A stretch of 54,869 bases of DNA from Polyangiaceae bacterium (GCA_009780955.1 WQZB01000026.1:1-54869), one strand, 5' to 3'. Shown: positions 1 to 9,652, counted from the stretch's first letter. Translations and numbers: made by a program. Notes: generated from the sequence alone by a model not told the origin.

Positions 1-81
1 AATGGCGTTGTGGGCTCCTTCTTCAGCTTGGTTAAGGTTGAAGGGGTCACGAGGACGGGTTGAAATACCTTCTGTAGCCAT
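1..81 (-). CDS. possible 5' end of a gene running off the left edge
   Basis: An ATG on the minus strand at 79-81 opens 27 uninterrupted codons to the window edge, reading MATEGISTRPRDPF and then a polar stretch. It would be divergent from priA. Only a poor ribosome-binding site is visible and the piece is too short to assign to a family. It could equally be non-coding sequence. Confidence 0.3.
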   Translation of the reverse strand, partial: MATEGISTRPRDPFNLNQAEEGAHNAI

Positions 82-244
82 GAAAGCCCTGTCGGCCATT
101 TTCGGCCGCAGGTTGCGTCGATGCGCAAAAAAAAAGAAAAAAATTGGGACCGCGGCGAGGCTCACCGACGATTCGTAAAAGTCAGGCTCAGCCTTGCCAC
201 GCTCTCGTTGCACCCGCGAGGCGCTTAGGGCATTTGAGCTTGGC
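82..244. promoter_or_regulatory. upstream region of priA with A-tract
   Basis: This spacer holds a small imperfect hairpin (CGGCC and GGCCG arms near 91-108) and a strong A-tract at 127-143 interrupted by one G. Such A-tracts bend DNA and can act as upstream promoter elements. I see no convincing -35/-10 pair, so its role for priA or a divergent gene is a guess. Confidence 0.3.
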
Positions 245-2512
245 ATGGAGGAGCAGCACTGCACCGCGCATCTTGCGGATGTGGCGCTGCCCGTGCCGCT
301 CGCAAAAGCCTTCACCTACCTAGTGCCCGAGTCGCTCGCGAACGCGGTCGGGCCCGGGTGCCGTGTACTTTGCACACTTGGCGCGCGCCGCACCGTTGGC
401 CTCGTGATCTCGGTAAGGGAAGGCGAGCCACCTCATGGCGCCAAGCCGCTGCTCGAAGTCATGGCCGGAATCGCGCTGCCAGCCGATCTCGTGAGCTTCC
501 TCGCCCGCCTCGCAAGCTATTACCTTGCGCCCATTGGCGAAGTCGTGCGCCTCGCGCTTCCGCCCACCGATCGCGACGCCGAGCGCGCCGTTTCAACACC
601 CACGCTGTTCCCCATTGCCAAAGGCATTGCACCACGCAAAATCCAGTGGGTTTTAGCAACAGCCGCAATTGAATCGCAAATTCAAGGCCAAGCCAAAGCA
701 GCAAGCTTGCTTGCGACCGTGCGCGCGCACGGCGAGATGCCAATTTCAAAACTCGAAGCCCAATTCGGCGGCGCGCGCGCCACCATCAAGCGCTTGGTAA
801 GCCAAGGGCTACTGGAGCTTTTCGAGAAAGAAGCGCCGCGCGATCCATTCTTCGCGGACCCCATCGCCAAAGACTGCCCGCCCGAACCCACCAAAGCGCA
901 GCGCGAAGCCATAGCCGTTCTCGAAAGCGCGCTCGCATCGACAAAACCATCGACTTTTTTGCTCCACGGCGTCACCGGCTCCGGTAAAACCGAGGTTTAC
1001 CTTCGCGCCATTGCCTGCGCGAAAGAACTTCGGCGCGGCACCATCATGCTCGTTCCCGAAATCGCGCTGACACCGCAGCTCGTTGGACGATTTCGCGCGC
1101 GCTTCGGCGACGACGTTGCGGTATTGCATTCTGCACTTACCCCGCGCGAGCGCTTCGACATGTGGCGCAAGCTTGCAAGCGGCGAGGTCAATGTGGCCAT
1201 TGGCGCGCGAAGTGCGCTCTTCGCGCCCGTTGCGAATCTCGGGCTCGTCCTTGTCGACGAAGAGCACGACCCTTCGTTCAAGCAAGAAGAAGGCGTACGC
1301 TATCATGCGCGCGATATGTCGATTCTGCGCGCGCACATGCAAGGTGGCATTTGCGTGCTTGGCAGTGCCACTCCCTCGCTCGAAGCCGAGCAGCTCGCGC
1401 GTTTGGGCAAAGCCCATAAGCTTAGCTTGCCGAATCGCGCACGCGAGCAACCCATGCCAAGCGTTGAAATTATCGATCTTCGCTCGATGGGATCCGGGCC
1501 AACAGGCAATCCAAAATTGAGTTTGCCTCTTCACCGGGCCATTGAAGAATCGCTCTCCAAACAAGAGCAAATCATTCTCTTTTTGAATCGGCGCGGATTC
1601 GCGCCAAGCATAAGGTGCGAAAGCTGTGGCAAACTCGCAAGCTGCCCTCAATGCTCCGTTGCGCTCACATTCCACAAAAGCCGCGGCGGCACAATGCAAT
1701 GCCATTGGTGCGATTACGCGGCAAAGGTCATTGCGCAATGCCCAACGTGCTTATCAAACCGCATTGCGCTCGAAGGGCTTGGCACCGAGAAGCTCGAAGA
1801 AACTCTCTCTTTGGCATTTCCCAAAGCACGCGTGGCGCGGCTCGATCGCGACGTAGCCAGCGGCAAAAATATCGAAAAAGTGCTCGCGCGTGTTCGCGCG
1901 CGTGAAGTCGACATTCTCGTTGGCACACAAATGGTCGCCAAGGGCCATGATTTGCCACACGTTACCTTGGTTGGCGTCATCAACGCCGACGCGGCGCTTT
2001 CCATCCCCGATTTTCGCGCGAGCGAGCGCGCTTTTCAGCTCCTGGTGCAGGTCGCCGGGCGCGCCGGGCGCGGCGAGGCGAAAGGCCGTGTGCTCGTACA
2101 AACCTACAATCCGGAACATCATGCGATTGCGTTTGCTGTACATCATGACACTTCTGGATTTCTCGAGCGCGAGCTCAAAGACCGACGCGAACTTTCGTAT
2201 CCGCCGTTTTCGCGCATGGCACTCGTGCGCGTCGACTCGCTCGACGAAGCGGCAGCGAAAAACGCAGCGGCCGAACTGGCCAAAGTTGCGCGCGCCGTGG
2301 CATGCAAAGAAGGGCACGGCGCGCTCGATGTGCGTGGTCCTGCCGTGGCGCCCATTGCGAAAGTGCGCAATCGCTTCCGGTTTCGCGTCATGCTGAAAGC
2401 CATATCGCGCGAAAGGCTTCGCCAGGGAGCGCTGGCTATGCACGCAACCCTTGGTCAACTGCCTCGCACGGTGCGTGTGACAATCGACGTCGATCCGGTG
2501 AGCCTGCTATGA
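245..2512 (+). CDS. priA: primosomal replication-restart helicase PriA
   Basis: PriA is a 3'-5' superfamily 2 DNA helicase that recognises stalled or repaired forks and reloads the replicative helicase. The N-terminal DNA-binding region (ADVALPVPLAKAFTYLVPE) is followed by Walker A GVTGSGKTE near residue 242, the DEEH box near 338, four paired-cysteine zinc sites between about 458 and 503 (CESC, CPQC, CHWC, CPTC) and the motif QVAGRAGRG. Its 755 residues are normal for the family. A TTG at 194 would add 17 residues, but the ATG at 245 places the conserved N-terminus correctly. A GNAT gene starts 9 bp after the stop, so the two may be cotranscribed. Confidence 0.96.
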   Translation: MEEQHCTAHLADVALPVPLAKAFTYLVPESLANAVGPGCRVLCTLGARRTVGLVISVREGEPPHGAKPLLEVMAGIALPADLVSFLARLASYYLAPIGEVVRLALPPTDRDAERAVSTPTLFPIAKGIAPRKIQWVLATAAIESQIQGQAKAASLLATVRAHGEMPISKLEAQFGGARATIKRLVSQGLLELFEKEAPRDPFFADPIAKDCPPEPTKAQREAIAVLESALASTKPSTFLLHGVTGSGKTEVYLRAIACAKELRRGTIMLVPEIALTPQLVGRFRARFGDDVAVLHSALTPRERFDMWRKLASGEVNVAIGARSALFAPVANLGLVLVDEEHDPSFKQEEGVRYHARDMSILRAHMQGGICVLGSATPSLEAEQLARLGKAHKLSLPNRAREQPMPSVEIIDLRSMGSGPTGNPKLSLPLHRAIEESLSKQEQIILFLNRRGFAPSIRCESCGKLASCPQCSVALTFHKSRGGTMQCHWCDYAAKVIAQCPTCLSNRIALEGLGTEKLEETLSLAFPKARVARLDRDVASGKNIEKVLARVRAREVDILVGTQMVAKGHDLPHVTLVGVINADAALSIPDFRASERAFQLLVQVAGRAGRGEAKGRVLVQTYNPEHHAIAFAVHHDTSGFLERELKDRRELSYPPFSRMALVRVDSLDEAAAKNAAAELAKVARAVACKEGHGALDVRGPAVAPIAKVRNRFRFRVMLKAISRERLRQGALAMHATLGQLPRTVRVTIDVDPVSLL

Positions 2513-2521
2513 ATCTGGCCA

Positions 2522-3175
2522 ATGGCGATGTTGCCGAAATATGAGAACGCGCTCGCGGCGCGCTCGGTCAATCCGCCCAATCCGCCTCTTACAACGGAGC
2601 TCGGCACCCCACGGCTCGTGCTAAGGCCGCCCCACACGGGCGATGTGGCCGCAATCCGACACCTCGTGCGCGAAAACTACGAGCACCTTCGGCCGTGGAA
2701 GCCGGCGTCGTCGCCAGGGGAAGATCTTTGTTCCATCACCGGGGTGTCGAACACAGTGCTTCGGCATCGTCGCGACTGGAAGCGCGGTACAGGATATGTT
2801 TTTTTCCTCACACGGCGAGCATCGAAAAGTCCATTCATCGGCAAAATTGCGTTAAGTAGTGTGGTGCGCGGCGCGTTGCAAAGCGCCTACCTTGGCTATT
2901 GGGTGGACGCCTGCGCGCAAGGGCAGGGCCTTGCCACCGAAGGAGTTGCCGCGGCGATCGATTTCGGCTTTGGCCCGCTGGGGCTACATCGCATTCAAGC
3001 GGCGATTATGCCGAAAAATTCGAAAAGCCTGCGGGTCATCGAGAAAGCCGGATTCCGACGCGAAGGCTATGCCGTGCGCTATTTGTATATCGGTGGTGTG
3101 TGGGAGGACCATGTCATCTTCGCGCGCACGCGTGAAGAGTACGAGCTTGACCGCGCATCCAATCAAATCAAATAA
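2522..3175 (+). CDS. GNAT acetyltransferase, RimJ/RimL type
   Basis: This 217-residue protein is a GCN5-related N-acetyltransferase using acetyl-CoA. The family start TPRLVLRPPHTGD near residue 30, the acetyl-CoA loop region QGQGLATEG near 133 and the C-terminal NSKSLRVIEKAGFRREG pattern are those of the RimJ/RimL group that acetylates protein N-termini or small molecules. The substrate cannot be read from the sequence. The start lies 9 bp after the priA stop; an in-frame ATG two codons later is equally possible. No membrane segment or signal peptide is seen. Confidence 0.9.
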   Translation: MAMLPKYENALAARSVNPPNPPLTTELGTPRLVLRPPHTGDVAAIRHLVRENYEHLRPWKPASSPGEDLCSITGVSNTVLRHRRDWKRGTGYVFFLTRRASKSPFIGKIALSSVVRGALQSAYLGYWVDACAQGQGLATEGVAAAIDFGFGPLGLHRIQAAIMPKNSKSLRVIEKAGFRREGYAVRYLYIGGVWEDHVIFARTREEYELDRASNQIK

Positions 3176-3226
3176 TTGTTGCTCTCACGAGAAAAGGCGA
3201 AACTTTATCCTGCAGCAGGACGATAG

Positions 3227-3697
3227 GTGTGCATGACGTGGTTCGATAGAGCATCCTCGTGCGACAGCGTGCGCGAGCGCTTCGCCGAAGCAAAAAAGAT
3301 TGTAAACGCAATCCGCAATGTCAACGAGGTAAACGAAGGTATTCCTTATGACAATCAGGCAAACTGCGCGGCGTGTGCCATAGCCGCCGACGCAACCCTG
3401 GGAGGGAATCCGACATCGGCATTGGGAGGCGGCCCATACGAAGTCATGGAGATCCTTAATTTATATCTAAATCAGCCATTCATGACGCTGGAAAGATATT
3501 CGGATATTGAAACGATCATGATGAGTGCAGGACCAGGCGCTCGCGGTATCGTAATCGGGAAAGACGCAGTAGGACGAGCGGGCCACGCGTTCAACGTCGT
3601 CAACGAAGGTGGTGTGGTTGTATTCGTCGACGCTCAGACCGGCAGAGTAGCTAAGCTGACATCGTACAAGGTACTATTCTTGCAGCGAACAAATTAA
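3227..3697 (+). CDS. orphan papain-fold (Tox-PL-like) toxin domain protein
   Basis: The 156-residue protein looks like the C-terminal domain of polymorphic toxins with a papain/glutamine-deamidase fold. A likely catalytic Cys lies in NCAACA (C47), a His in GRAGHAFNVVN (about H119) and an Asp in FVDAQTG (about D135), in the order Cys-His-Asp typical of this fold. In that family the domain deamidates or cleaves host proteins and is delivered by a large N-terminal part; here there is none, no signal peptide and no recognisable immunity gene. Base composition is more AT-rich than the neighbours, suggesting transfer. Start is GTG at 3227 or ATG at 3233. It may be a relic or a freestanding effector. 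Confidence 0.65.
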   Translation: MCMTWFDRASSCDSVRERFAEAKKIVNAIRNVNEVNEGIPYDNQANCAACAIAADATLGGNPTSALGGGPYEVMEILNLYLNQPFMTLERYSDIETIMMSAGPGARGIVIGKDAVGRAGHAFNVVNEGGVVVFVDAQTGRVAKLTSYKVLFLQRTN

Positions 3698-3710
3698 ACG
3701 GACAAGCTAA

Positions 3711-3831
3711 ACCGCTTTCAAGTTGACGCGAGATCGAGGCGGCGGCGAGGAGCGGACCGGAACAGCCTCCTTGCGCTTTGAGGACCGCACCGCAGCCGCC
3801 AACGAAGAGATCGCGTCAAATCGAAAGCGGT
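3711..3831 (+). repeat. TIR element, full copy A (121 bp)
   Basis: Terminal inverted repeats ACCGCTTTCAAGTTGACG and (right end, read inward) ACCGCTTTCGATTTGACG bound a 121-bp unit whose interior is itself an imperfect palindrome. A copy of equal length and about 90% identity by eye lies inverted at 50449-50569. It fills most of the gap between the toxin-like gene stop and comF. No coding capacity is seen. Confidence 0.85.
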
Positions 3832-3853
3832 CGCGAGTTCGACGCAACTGCTG

Positions 3854-4540
3854 GTGCGTGTGGCCGAACTGGTTTGTATGCCCACTTCATGGCTCAACAC
3901 GGCGGCGGCGTTTCAACGACTCGCGCTCGAGGCCGCCGCCGAACTCATTGCACCAACCCAATGCGCCGCGTGCGATGCCCGCGTAAAGCCAAGAACGCTT
4001 TTCTGCGCGTCGTGTGCCGTGTCGGTCGTGCCTCACACCTCGCACGACGCGCGCCACATGGCGGTTTTTGCCTACGGCGGCGCGGTCGCACAAGCCATTG
4101 CCCGGTGCAAGTACGACCACCGGGCCGATCTCGCGCCGCGCCTTGGTGAAATCATGGCGGCCGCGGCCGAGCCGCTTGCCGGTCAGGTCGACGTTGTCGT
4201 GTCGGTTCCGCTGCACCCGAATCGACTCGTCGAGCGAGGTTTCGATCAAGCGGCGCTTTTCGCTCGTCCAATTGCCAAGCAACTTGCCGCTGCACTTTTG
4301 CCGCGTGCTCTCGCTCGCGTAAGAGACACGCCGCGCCAGGCTATTCTCGACCGCAACGCACGCGCCACGAACGTTTCAGCGGCGTTCGTCGTGCGCACGC
4401 CCGAAGCCATTGCGTGGCGCCGCGTGCTCCTTGTCGACGACGTTCGCACCACCGGCGCCACGCTTTCGGCGTGCATCACCGCGCTTCGTTCGGCTGGAGC
4501 GCAATCGATTGTCACGATGGTGTTTGCACAACGCGATTAG
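3854..4540 (+). CDS. comF: ComF family phosphoribosyltransferase-like protein
   Basis: ComF proteins carry an N-terminal zinc finger and a type I phosphoribosyltransferase domain; they are needed for DNA uptake in naturally competent species, but their enzymatic role in most bacteria is unsettled. Cysteines C37, C40, C51 and C54 form the zinc site (CAAC and CASC). The PRPP-binding loop LLVDDVRTTG is near residues 192-201. Length (228) is normal. The start is a GTG 22 bp past the TIR element; an in-frame ATG at 3878 is an alternative. The stop overlaps the end of the convergent dsbD by 4 bp. Confidence 0.9.
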   Translation: MRVAELVCMPTSWLNTAAAFQRLALEAAAELIAPTQCAACDARVKPRTLFCASCAVSVVPHTSHDARHMAVFAYGGAVAQAIARCKYDHRADLAPRLGEIMAAAAEPLAGQVDVVVSVPLHPNRLVERGFDQAALFARPIAKQLAAALLPRALARVRDTPRQAILDRNARATNVSAAFVVRTPEAIAWRRVLLVDDVRTTGATLSACITALRSAGAQSIVTMVFAQRD

Positions 4541-5892
4541 CCAGTTGGCACCTTCTTTAAAGCCGCAACGAACTTGTTCGGCGGAACGAACTCGTTGATG
4601 CGAAAAATCTCTTTGCCGTTCTTGTCGAGCATAATGACCGTGGGCAGCCCCACAACGCCGTACTTCTGCTGAAGGCGCGGAAAATTGGGCGTGTCGTCGT
4701 CTTCGATGCGAATTGCAACGAAGCGCTCTGCCTCGGCACGCACGGCGGGGTTTGGGAATGTCTCGTGGTCCAATTCCTTGCAGTTTGCACACCAATCTGC
4801 ACCGAAGTCGATGAGCACTGGCTTGCCCTCGGCAAGGGCTTTTGCAAGGGCTTCTTCTTCGTTCGTGAGCCAGGCAATCTCGGGGGCATTTTTGATCTCA
4901 AGCGCCCTTTCGTGGTTCAAAGGAACCCAGCTCACGAACATGGCCGCACCCGCAACGGCCGGAACAATGGATGCAAGTTTCATCGTTTTCGACAAGTGCG
5001 CGATAGGCGACTTGCGACGCTCTGCCATGACATGGGCAAGGCCAAGACCAAGGCCAACGAAAAAAACCACCGCAGCCGCTGCACCAAAGCCGTAACCCGG
5101 ATACGCAACAAGGCCGCGCACCACCTCAAAGCGGTCGCGCAAGAAGGCAAAGGCCATGTAGGCGAAAACGACACCGCTCGCCCACTTGATGCCCATCATC
5201 CAAGCGCCGCCCTTCGGCAGGTTGATCGCAAAAGCGCCGACCAAAAAAAAGATTAGGCCAAGGCCAAGCCCGAACGAAAAAAGCGCGCTGGCGCCGAGCA
5301 CGTAGCTGTGAGAGCTGGCAATCACGGCAAGCATGCCCGTTAGAAATGGCCCGGTGCACGGCATGGCAACGAGGCCCATCACAAGGCCCATCGCAAACGC
5401 ACCTTTGTACCCAACGCCTCCAACGGTCGACAGCCTATTCACCAGCGCCGAAGGCAGCGCCATCTCGAAGGCACCAAACATTGACGCGGCGAGCGCCATA
5501 AACATCACCGCAAAACCCATCACAACGAATGGGTTCGACAGTGCCCAACCCATGAGCCTGCCAGTTGCGGCCGAAATGAGGCCCATGGGAACGAACAGAC
5601 ACGTGATGCCGAGCACAAAGGTGGCTGAAAGCAAGGCGCCGCGCACACGCGACTTCGCTTGCGCTGCGCCGAAAATCGAGACCGTGATCGACACCATTGG
5701 GTAAACGCACGGAGTGAGGCTTGCCACAATGCCGAAGCCGAACGACGCGACCACGGCAAAAATGGCGCCGTGTGATTGCAAGATCTCCGCAAACCTGCCA
5801 GCGTCCGATTCTTCACCGCCCGTCGCCCACGCCAGCGTTGGTGCAAGCATGAGCGTGATGAAGATCAAAATTTGGGACAATCTACGGTTCAC
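4537..5892 (-). CDS. dsbD: DsbD-type thiol:disulfide interchange protein, short form
   Basis: This inner-membrane protein would carry electrons from cytoplasmic thioredoxin to the periplasm. After a signal-like N-terminus (SQILIFITLMLAPTLAWA) come about eight membrane helices of the CcdA/DsbD type with the paired cysteines in SLTPCVYP and AMPCTGP, then a thioredoxin-like domain with WCANCK near residue 367. The periplasmic DsbD alpha domain is absent, so the protein (451 residues) resembles short DsbD forms that feed other acceptors, possibly cytochrome c maturation. I chose the GTG at 5892 because the signal peptide starts there; the frame stays open to 6075. Confidence 0.9.
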   Translation of the reverse strand: MNRRLSQILIFITLMLAPTLAWATGGEESDAGRFAEILQSHGAIFAVVASFGFGIVASLTPCVYPMVSITVSIFGAAQAKSRVRGALLSATFVLGITCLFVPMGLISAATGRLMGWALSNPFVVMGFAVMFMALAASMFGAFEMALPSALVNRLSTVGGVGYKGAFAMGLVMGLVAMPCTGPFLTGMLAVIASSHSYVLGASALFSFGLGLGLIFFLVGAFAINLPKGGAWMMGIKWASGVVFAYMAFAFLRDRFEVVRGLVAYPGYGFGAAAAVVFFVGLGLGLAHVMAERRKSPIAHLSKTMKLASIVPAVAGAAMFVSWVPLNHERALEIKNAPEIAWLTNEEEALAKALAEGKPVLIDFGADWCANCKELDHETFPNPAVRAEAERFVAIRIEDDDTPNFPRLQQKYGVVGLPTVIMLDKNGKEIFRINEFVPPNKFVAALKKVPTG

Positions 5893-6109
5893 CGATTCAT
5901 CCGAGCAGAAAGGCGAAAAATAACGAGACGCCCCAAAACGCGGGGCGCGTGGGGCACACATTCGAGCCTTCGACCCATCATAGCACTCGCGACCATGGAC
6001 ATATGAGGCCGGCAGTGCTAGCTCGCGAGCGTTCCGAAGCTTGGCGTCCGTTCGGACGTAACCATCACGTCCCATTGCTTGGCGCTAAGCCTTTTGTTTA
6101 CGAGGCCCC

Positions 6110-6604
6110 ATGTCGCTGCTCAGCGTGAGCACCCTCACAGCGTCCCGTGAAACCTTGGTCGAGGGCGGTGTTACCGTCGACCTCGACGCAACCCTACTCG
6201 TACAGCTCGTCCTCTTCGTCGTTCTCATCGTCGTGCTCAAGCCGATGCTGTTCGACCCCATGATGCGTCTGTTCGAAGAGCGCGAGAAGCGCATCGAGGG
6301 CACGCGTCGTGAAGCAACCAAAGAAGACGAGCGTTCGGCCAAGGCCCTTGCCAAGTACGAAGCCGTCCTCGCCAAAGCGCGCGCCGCCGGTGCTGCCGAA
6401 CGCGATGCCCTTCGCGCAGAAAGCACTCGCAAAGAGGCCGAGCTCATGGCCGATGTCCGAAAAAACATCGCGTCCACTCTCGACCGCGGTCGCACAAGCA
6501 TTAGTGGCGAGGCACAAGTTGCGCGCAAACAGCTCGGCGCCGAAGCCACCGCGCTCGGCAGGCAGATCGCAAGCCGCGTGCTTGGCCGTGAGGTGGTGCC
6601 ATGA
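6110..6604 (+). CDS. atpF: ATP synthase subunit b'
   Basis: This is the first of two b-type peripheral-stalk subunits of F1Fo ATP synthase. A single membrane helix (TLLVQLVLFVVLIVVLKPML, residues about 28-47) is followed by the typical FDPMMRLFEEREKRIEG and a long charged helix. Its 164 residues fit b' proteins. The stop overlaps the next start (ATGA at 6601-6604), so the b' and b genes are translationally coupled. The 217-bp gap to the divergent dsbD start must hold the operon promoter, but I cannot pick one confidently. Confidence 0.92.
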   Translation: MSLLSVSTLTASRETLVEGGVTVDLDATLLVQLVLFVVLIVVLKPMLFDPMMRLFEEREKRIEGTRREATKEDERSAKALAKYEAVLAKARAAGAAERDALRAESTRKEAELMADVRKNIASTLDRGRTSISGEAQVARKQLGAEATALGRQIASRVLGREVVP

Positions 6605-7359
6605 AAACCAAGCGTAAAATCACATTTGTCGTGCTTGCTTCAGCGTTGATGCTAGCCACGGTTGTCGCCTTTGCGCAAAGTCATGCAGCACCCGCTGGCC
6701 ACGCAACGCCGGCCACGGCGCACGGCCAAGCAGCAAGCGAACACGGCACGCCTGGCGAGCACGCCGAGCACGCTGGCCACCACGGCCCAGAGCCAATCAA
6801 CTGGCTCAATGTTTTCGACACGAAGAAGCCAGCAATCTTAGCGCTGGTCATCAACTTTGGTCTTCTTGCAGCCCTTTATTACGCACTCGGCAAAAAGCCG
6901 ATCACCGAAGGGCTCAAGCAGCGGCGCATCACTATCGGCAAAGACATCGAAGACGCCCAAAAGTTTCTCGCCGAGGCGCAAGCGCGCGCGAAAAAATACC
7001 AAGGTGATCTTGCCCACGCCGATGCCGATGCCGAAACGGCACGCGACGCGATCGTCAGCTCCGGCAAGGGCGATGCCGAGCGCATGCTCAAAGACGCCAG
7101 CGAGCGGTCCGAGCGCATGCAGCGCGACGCCGAGCTCCTTGTCGAGCAAGAACGCCACCAGGTCCGGCACGACATCCATCTCGAAACCATCGATCTCGCG
7201 GTCAACGAAGCGGAAAAAATGCTCGCTCGCTCGATCACCGCCGACGATCACGCCCGCTTTGCCAACGACTTGCTCACCGAGCTTGCACGCCGTCCTGCCG
7301 CCGCTGCTGGTGCTTTGCGTGCGGCGAACGCGACAGACTCCACTCGAGGTGCCTCGTGA
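6601..7359 (+). CDS. atpF: ATP synthase subunit b with signal peptide
   Basis: This is the second b subunit of the Fo peripheral stalk. Unlike most b subunits it begins with a signal peptide (ITFVVLASALMLATVVAFAQ) and a His/Ala-rich linker (about residues 27-63) before the membrane helix ILALVINFGLLAALYYALG near 79-97. A long alpha-helical stalk domain follows. Signal-peptide b subunits are known from delta-proteobacterial and myxobacterial operons. Its 252 residues are long because of the extension. It overlaps atpH by 4 bp (GTGA). The His-rich linker might bind metal, but that is speculation. Confidence 0.92.
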   Translation: MKTKRKITFVVLASALMLATVVAFAQSHAAPAGHATPATAHGQAASEHGTPGEHAEHAGHHGPEPINWLNVFDTKKPAILALVINFGLLAALYYALGKKPITEGLKQRRITIGKDIEDAQKFLAEAQARAKKYQGDLAHADADAETARDAIVSSGKGDAERMLKDASERSERMQRDAELLVEQERHQVRHDIHLETIDLAVNEAEKMLARSITADDHARFANDLLTELARRPAAAAGALRAANATDSTRGAS

Positions 7360-7898
7360 TCCCCGGCGTCATTGCCAAGCGCTACGCTACTGCGCTGCTC
7401 GAGCTCGGAACCGAGTCGGGCGAACTCGACACACTCGTCGACGAAATGAGCCGCGCAGCCGAAAGCTACGAATCGAATAGCGAGCTGCGCGTGGCCTTCG
7501 AAGATCCACTTCTCGCTCCGTCGGTCAAAAAGGCCATCATGGCTGAAGTGTGCGAAGGGCTTGGCCTCGGTGCCACGGCAAAAAACACCCTCGGGCTTTT
7601 GGTCGATCGCCGCCGCATCAAGGCGTTGCCGGCCATCGCGAGCCGCCTTCGTGAACTCGCCGATCAGAAACGCGGCATCGTCCGCGCTGAAGTTTTGACG
7701 GCCATGCCTCTGCCAGAAGAATATTTCGCGCGTCTCGAGCGCGAGCTCGCACGCATCACGGGGCGCCGCATCGCGCTCGATCGCAAACTCGATCAGTCGC
7801 TCCTTTGCGGCGTTGTCGTGCGCGTGGGCGATACGGTGTACGATGGCTCGCTCATTGCGCGCCTGCGCCAAATGAAAGAGACCATGCTACCCAACTAA
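7356..7898 (+). CDS. atpH: ATP synthase subunit delta
   Basis: The delta (OSCP) subunit joins the F1 head to the peripheral stalk. The N-terminal IAKRYATALLELG is the family signature and the C-terminal half (VLTAMPLPEEYFARLERELARITGR, then LIARLRQMKETM) fits the domain that contacts b. Its 180 residues are normal. It starts with GTG overlapping the atpF stop. A 93-bp gap separates it from atpA, the longest within the cluster; it has no obvious terminator. Confidence 0.93.
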   Translation: MIPGVIAKRYATALLELGTESGELDTLVDEMSRAAESYESNSELRVAFEDPLLAPSVKKAIMAEVCEGLGLGATAKNTLGLLVDRRRIKALPAIASRLRELADQKRGIVRAEVLTAMPLPEEYFARLERELARITGRRIALDRKLDQSLLCGVVVRVGDTVYDGSLIARLRQMKETMLPN

Positions 7899-7991
7899 CA
7901 CGCCGCCTTTCCAACAGCGGACGAACCCCAACGAACGACACGCCGACATGATTGTTCGCGTGTCTAAACGAAAGACGAAAAAGAGAACGCC

Positions 7992-9638
7992 ATGCAGCTT
8001 CGGGCCGAAGAGATCTCCTCGATCATCAAGAAGCAGATCCAAACGTACGAGAAAGCCGCGGTCACGACCGAAACCGGTACGGTTCTCAGCGTGGGTGACG
8101 GTATTGCACGCATTTATGGCCTTGAAGGTGCCATGGCCGGCGAGCTGATCGAGTTCCCCGGCAGCATCATGGGCCTGGTGCTGAACCTCGAAGCCGACAA
8201 CGTTGGCGCCGCCCTCTTCGGCGAGTCAACGGGCATCAAGGAAGGCTCCACCGTCCGCCGCACCAACCGAATCATGGACGTGCCCGTTGGCGAAGCCCTT
8301 ATCGGCCGCGTGGTCAACTCGCTCGGGCAAGCCATCGACGGCAAAGGCCCCATCGACACCCCGCACCGCCGCCGCGTGGAAATCAAAGCTCCAGGCATTC
8401 TTGCTCGTCAACCGGTCAAGGAACCACTGCAAACGGGCATCAAAGCTATCGACTCCATGGTGCCGATCGGGCGCGGCCAACGCGAGCTCATCATCGGCGA
8501 TCGGCAAACGGGCAAAACCGCCGTCGCGATCGACACGATCATCAACCAGAAAGGCCTTGGCGTTTATTGCTTTTACATCGCCATCGGCCAAAAGCAGTCC
8601 ACCGTGGCCGCCGTTGTCGACAAGCTCACCCACGCGGGGGCCATGGAATTTACGACGGTCGTCGTTTCCGGTGCGAGCGAATCCGCGCCGCTTCAATTCA
8701 TTGCACCCTACACGGGTGTCACCATGGCCGAATACTTCCGCGACAGCGGTCGTCATGCACTTTGCATCTACGACGACCTGTCGAAACAAGCCGTCGCGTA
8801 CCGCCAGTTGTCGCTTCTGCTCCGGCGCCCTCCGGGTCGCGAGGCCTACCCGGGTGATGTATTTTACATTCATTCGCGCCTGCTCGAACGCGCTGCACGA
8901 ATGGCCGACGAGCTCGTCGTGGTCACGAAAGGCACGACCTGGGACAAGCGCGGCCCCGCGAAGGTGCACATCGGAGAGCAAGGTCACGATAGTGCCGCTC
9001 AGGAGCTCAAATCCAAAGGCGATGGCTACGAAATCTTGAAAAACCCCCAGGCGGGCGGCTCGCTCACGGCGCTTCCCATCATCGAAACCCAAGCGGGTGA
9101 CGTCTCGGCGTACATTCCCACCAACGTCATCAGCATTACCGACGGCCAAATCTTCCTCGAGTCAGACCTCTTTTATTCTGGCGTTCGTCCGGCCATCAAC
9201 GTCGGTATCTCCGTCAGCCGCGTTGGTGGTTCGGCGCAGATCAAAGCGATGAAATCCGTCGCCGGCTCACTAAAGCTCGATCTGGCGCAGTATCGTGAGA
9301 AAGCAGCGTTCAGCCAGTTTGCCTCTGACCTCGACCAAGTGACACGCGACATGCTCGATCGCGGTGTTCGCCTCGTCGAAATTCTCAAGCAGGGTCAGTA
9401 CGTTCCGCAGCCGGTCGAAAAGCAGGTTGTCATCATTTACGCCGGCACGAAAGGACACCTCGACGGCATCGACGTGTCGAAGCTTGGCGAATACGAAAAG
9501 CATCTTTACCCGTTCATCGAGTCGAAGTACCCCGAAATTTTCGAGAACATTCGGACAACCAAGGCACTCGATAAGAACACCGAAGAGACCTTGAAAAAGG
9601 CATTGAATGACTTCGGCAAGGCCTTTGCCAAGAAGTAA
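7992..9638 (+). CDS. atpA: ATP synthase subunit alpha
   Basis: The alpha subunit forms the non-catalytic nucleotide sites of the F1 hexamer. The start [16 protein letters not shown] is typical, Walker A GDRQTGKT lies at about 169-176, and [18 protein letters not shown] near 397-415 is the ATP synthase alpha/beta signature region including the arginine finger. Its length of 548 is slightly above the usual 500-515, mostly in the C-terminal third. The catalytic partner beta (atpD) is not encoded in this window, so alpha and gamma stand without their usual neighbour. Confidence 0.97.
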   Translation: MQLRAEEISSIIKKQIQTYEKAAVTTETGTVLSVGDGIARIYGLEGAMAGELIEFPGSIMGLVLNLEADNVGAALFGESTGIKEGSTVRRTNRIMDVPVGEALIGRVVNSLGQAIDGKGPIDTPHRRRVEIKAPGILARQPVKEPLQTGIKAIDSMVPIGRGQRELIIGDRQTGKTAVAIDTIINQKGLGVYCFYIAIGQKQSTVAAVVDKLTHAGAMEFTTVVVSGASESAPLQFIAPYTGVTMAEYFRDSGRHALCIYDDLSKQAVAYRQLSLLLRRPPGREAYPGDVFYIHSRLLERAARMADELVVVTKGTTWDKRGPAKVHIGEQGHDSAAQELKSKGDGYEILKNPQAGGSLTALPIIETQAGDVSAYIPTNVISITDGQIFLESDLFYSGVRPAINVGISVSRVGGSAQIKAMKSVAGSLKLDLAQYREKAAFSQFASDLDQVTRDMLDRGVRLVEILKQGQYVPQPVEKQVVIIYAGTKGHLDGIDVSKLGEYEKHLYPFIESKYPEIFENIRTTKALDKNTEETLKKALNDFGKAFAKK

Positions 9639-9652
9639 GAGGCACCACTCCA

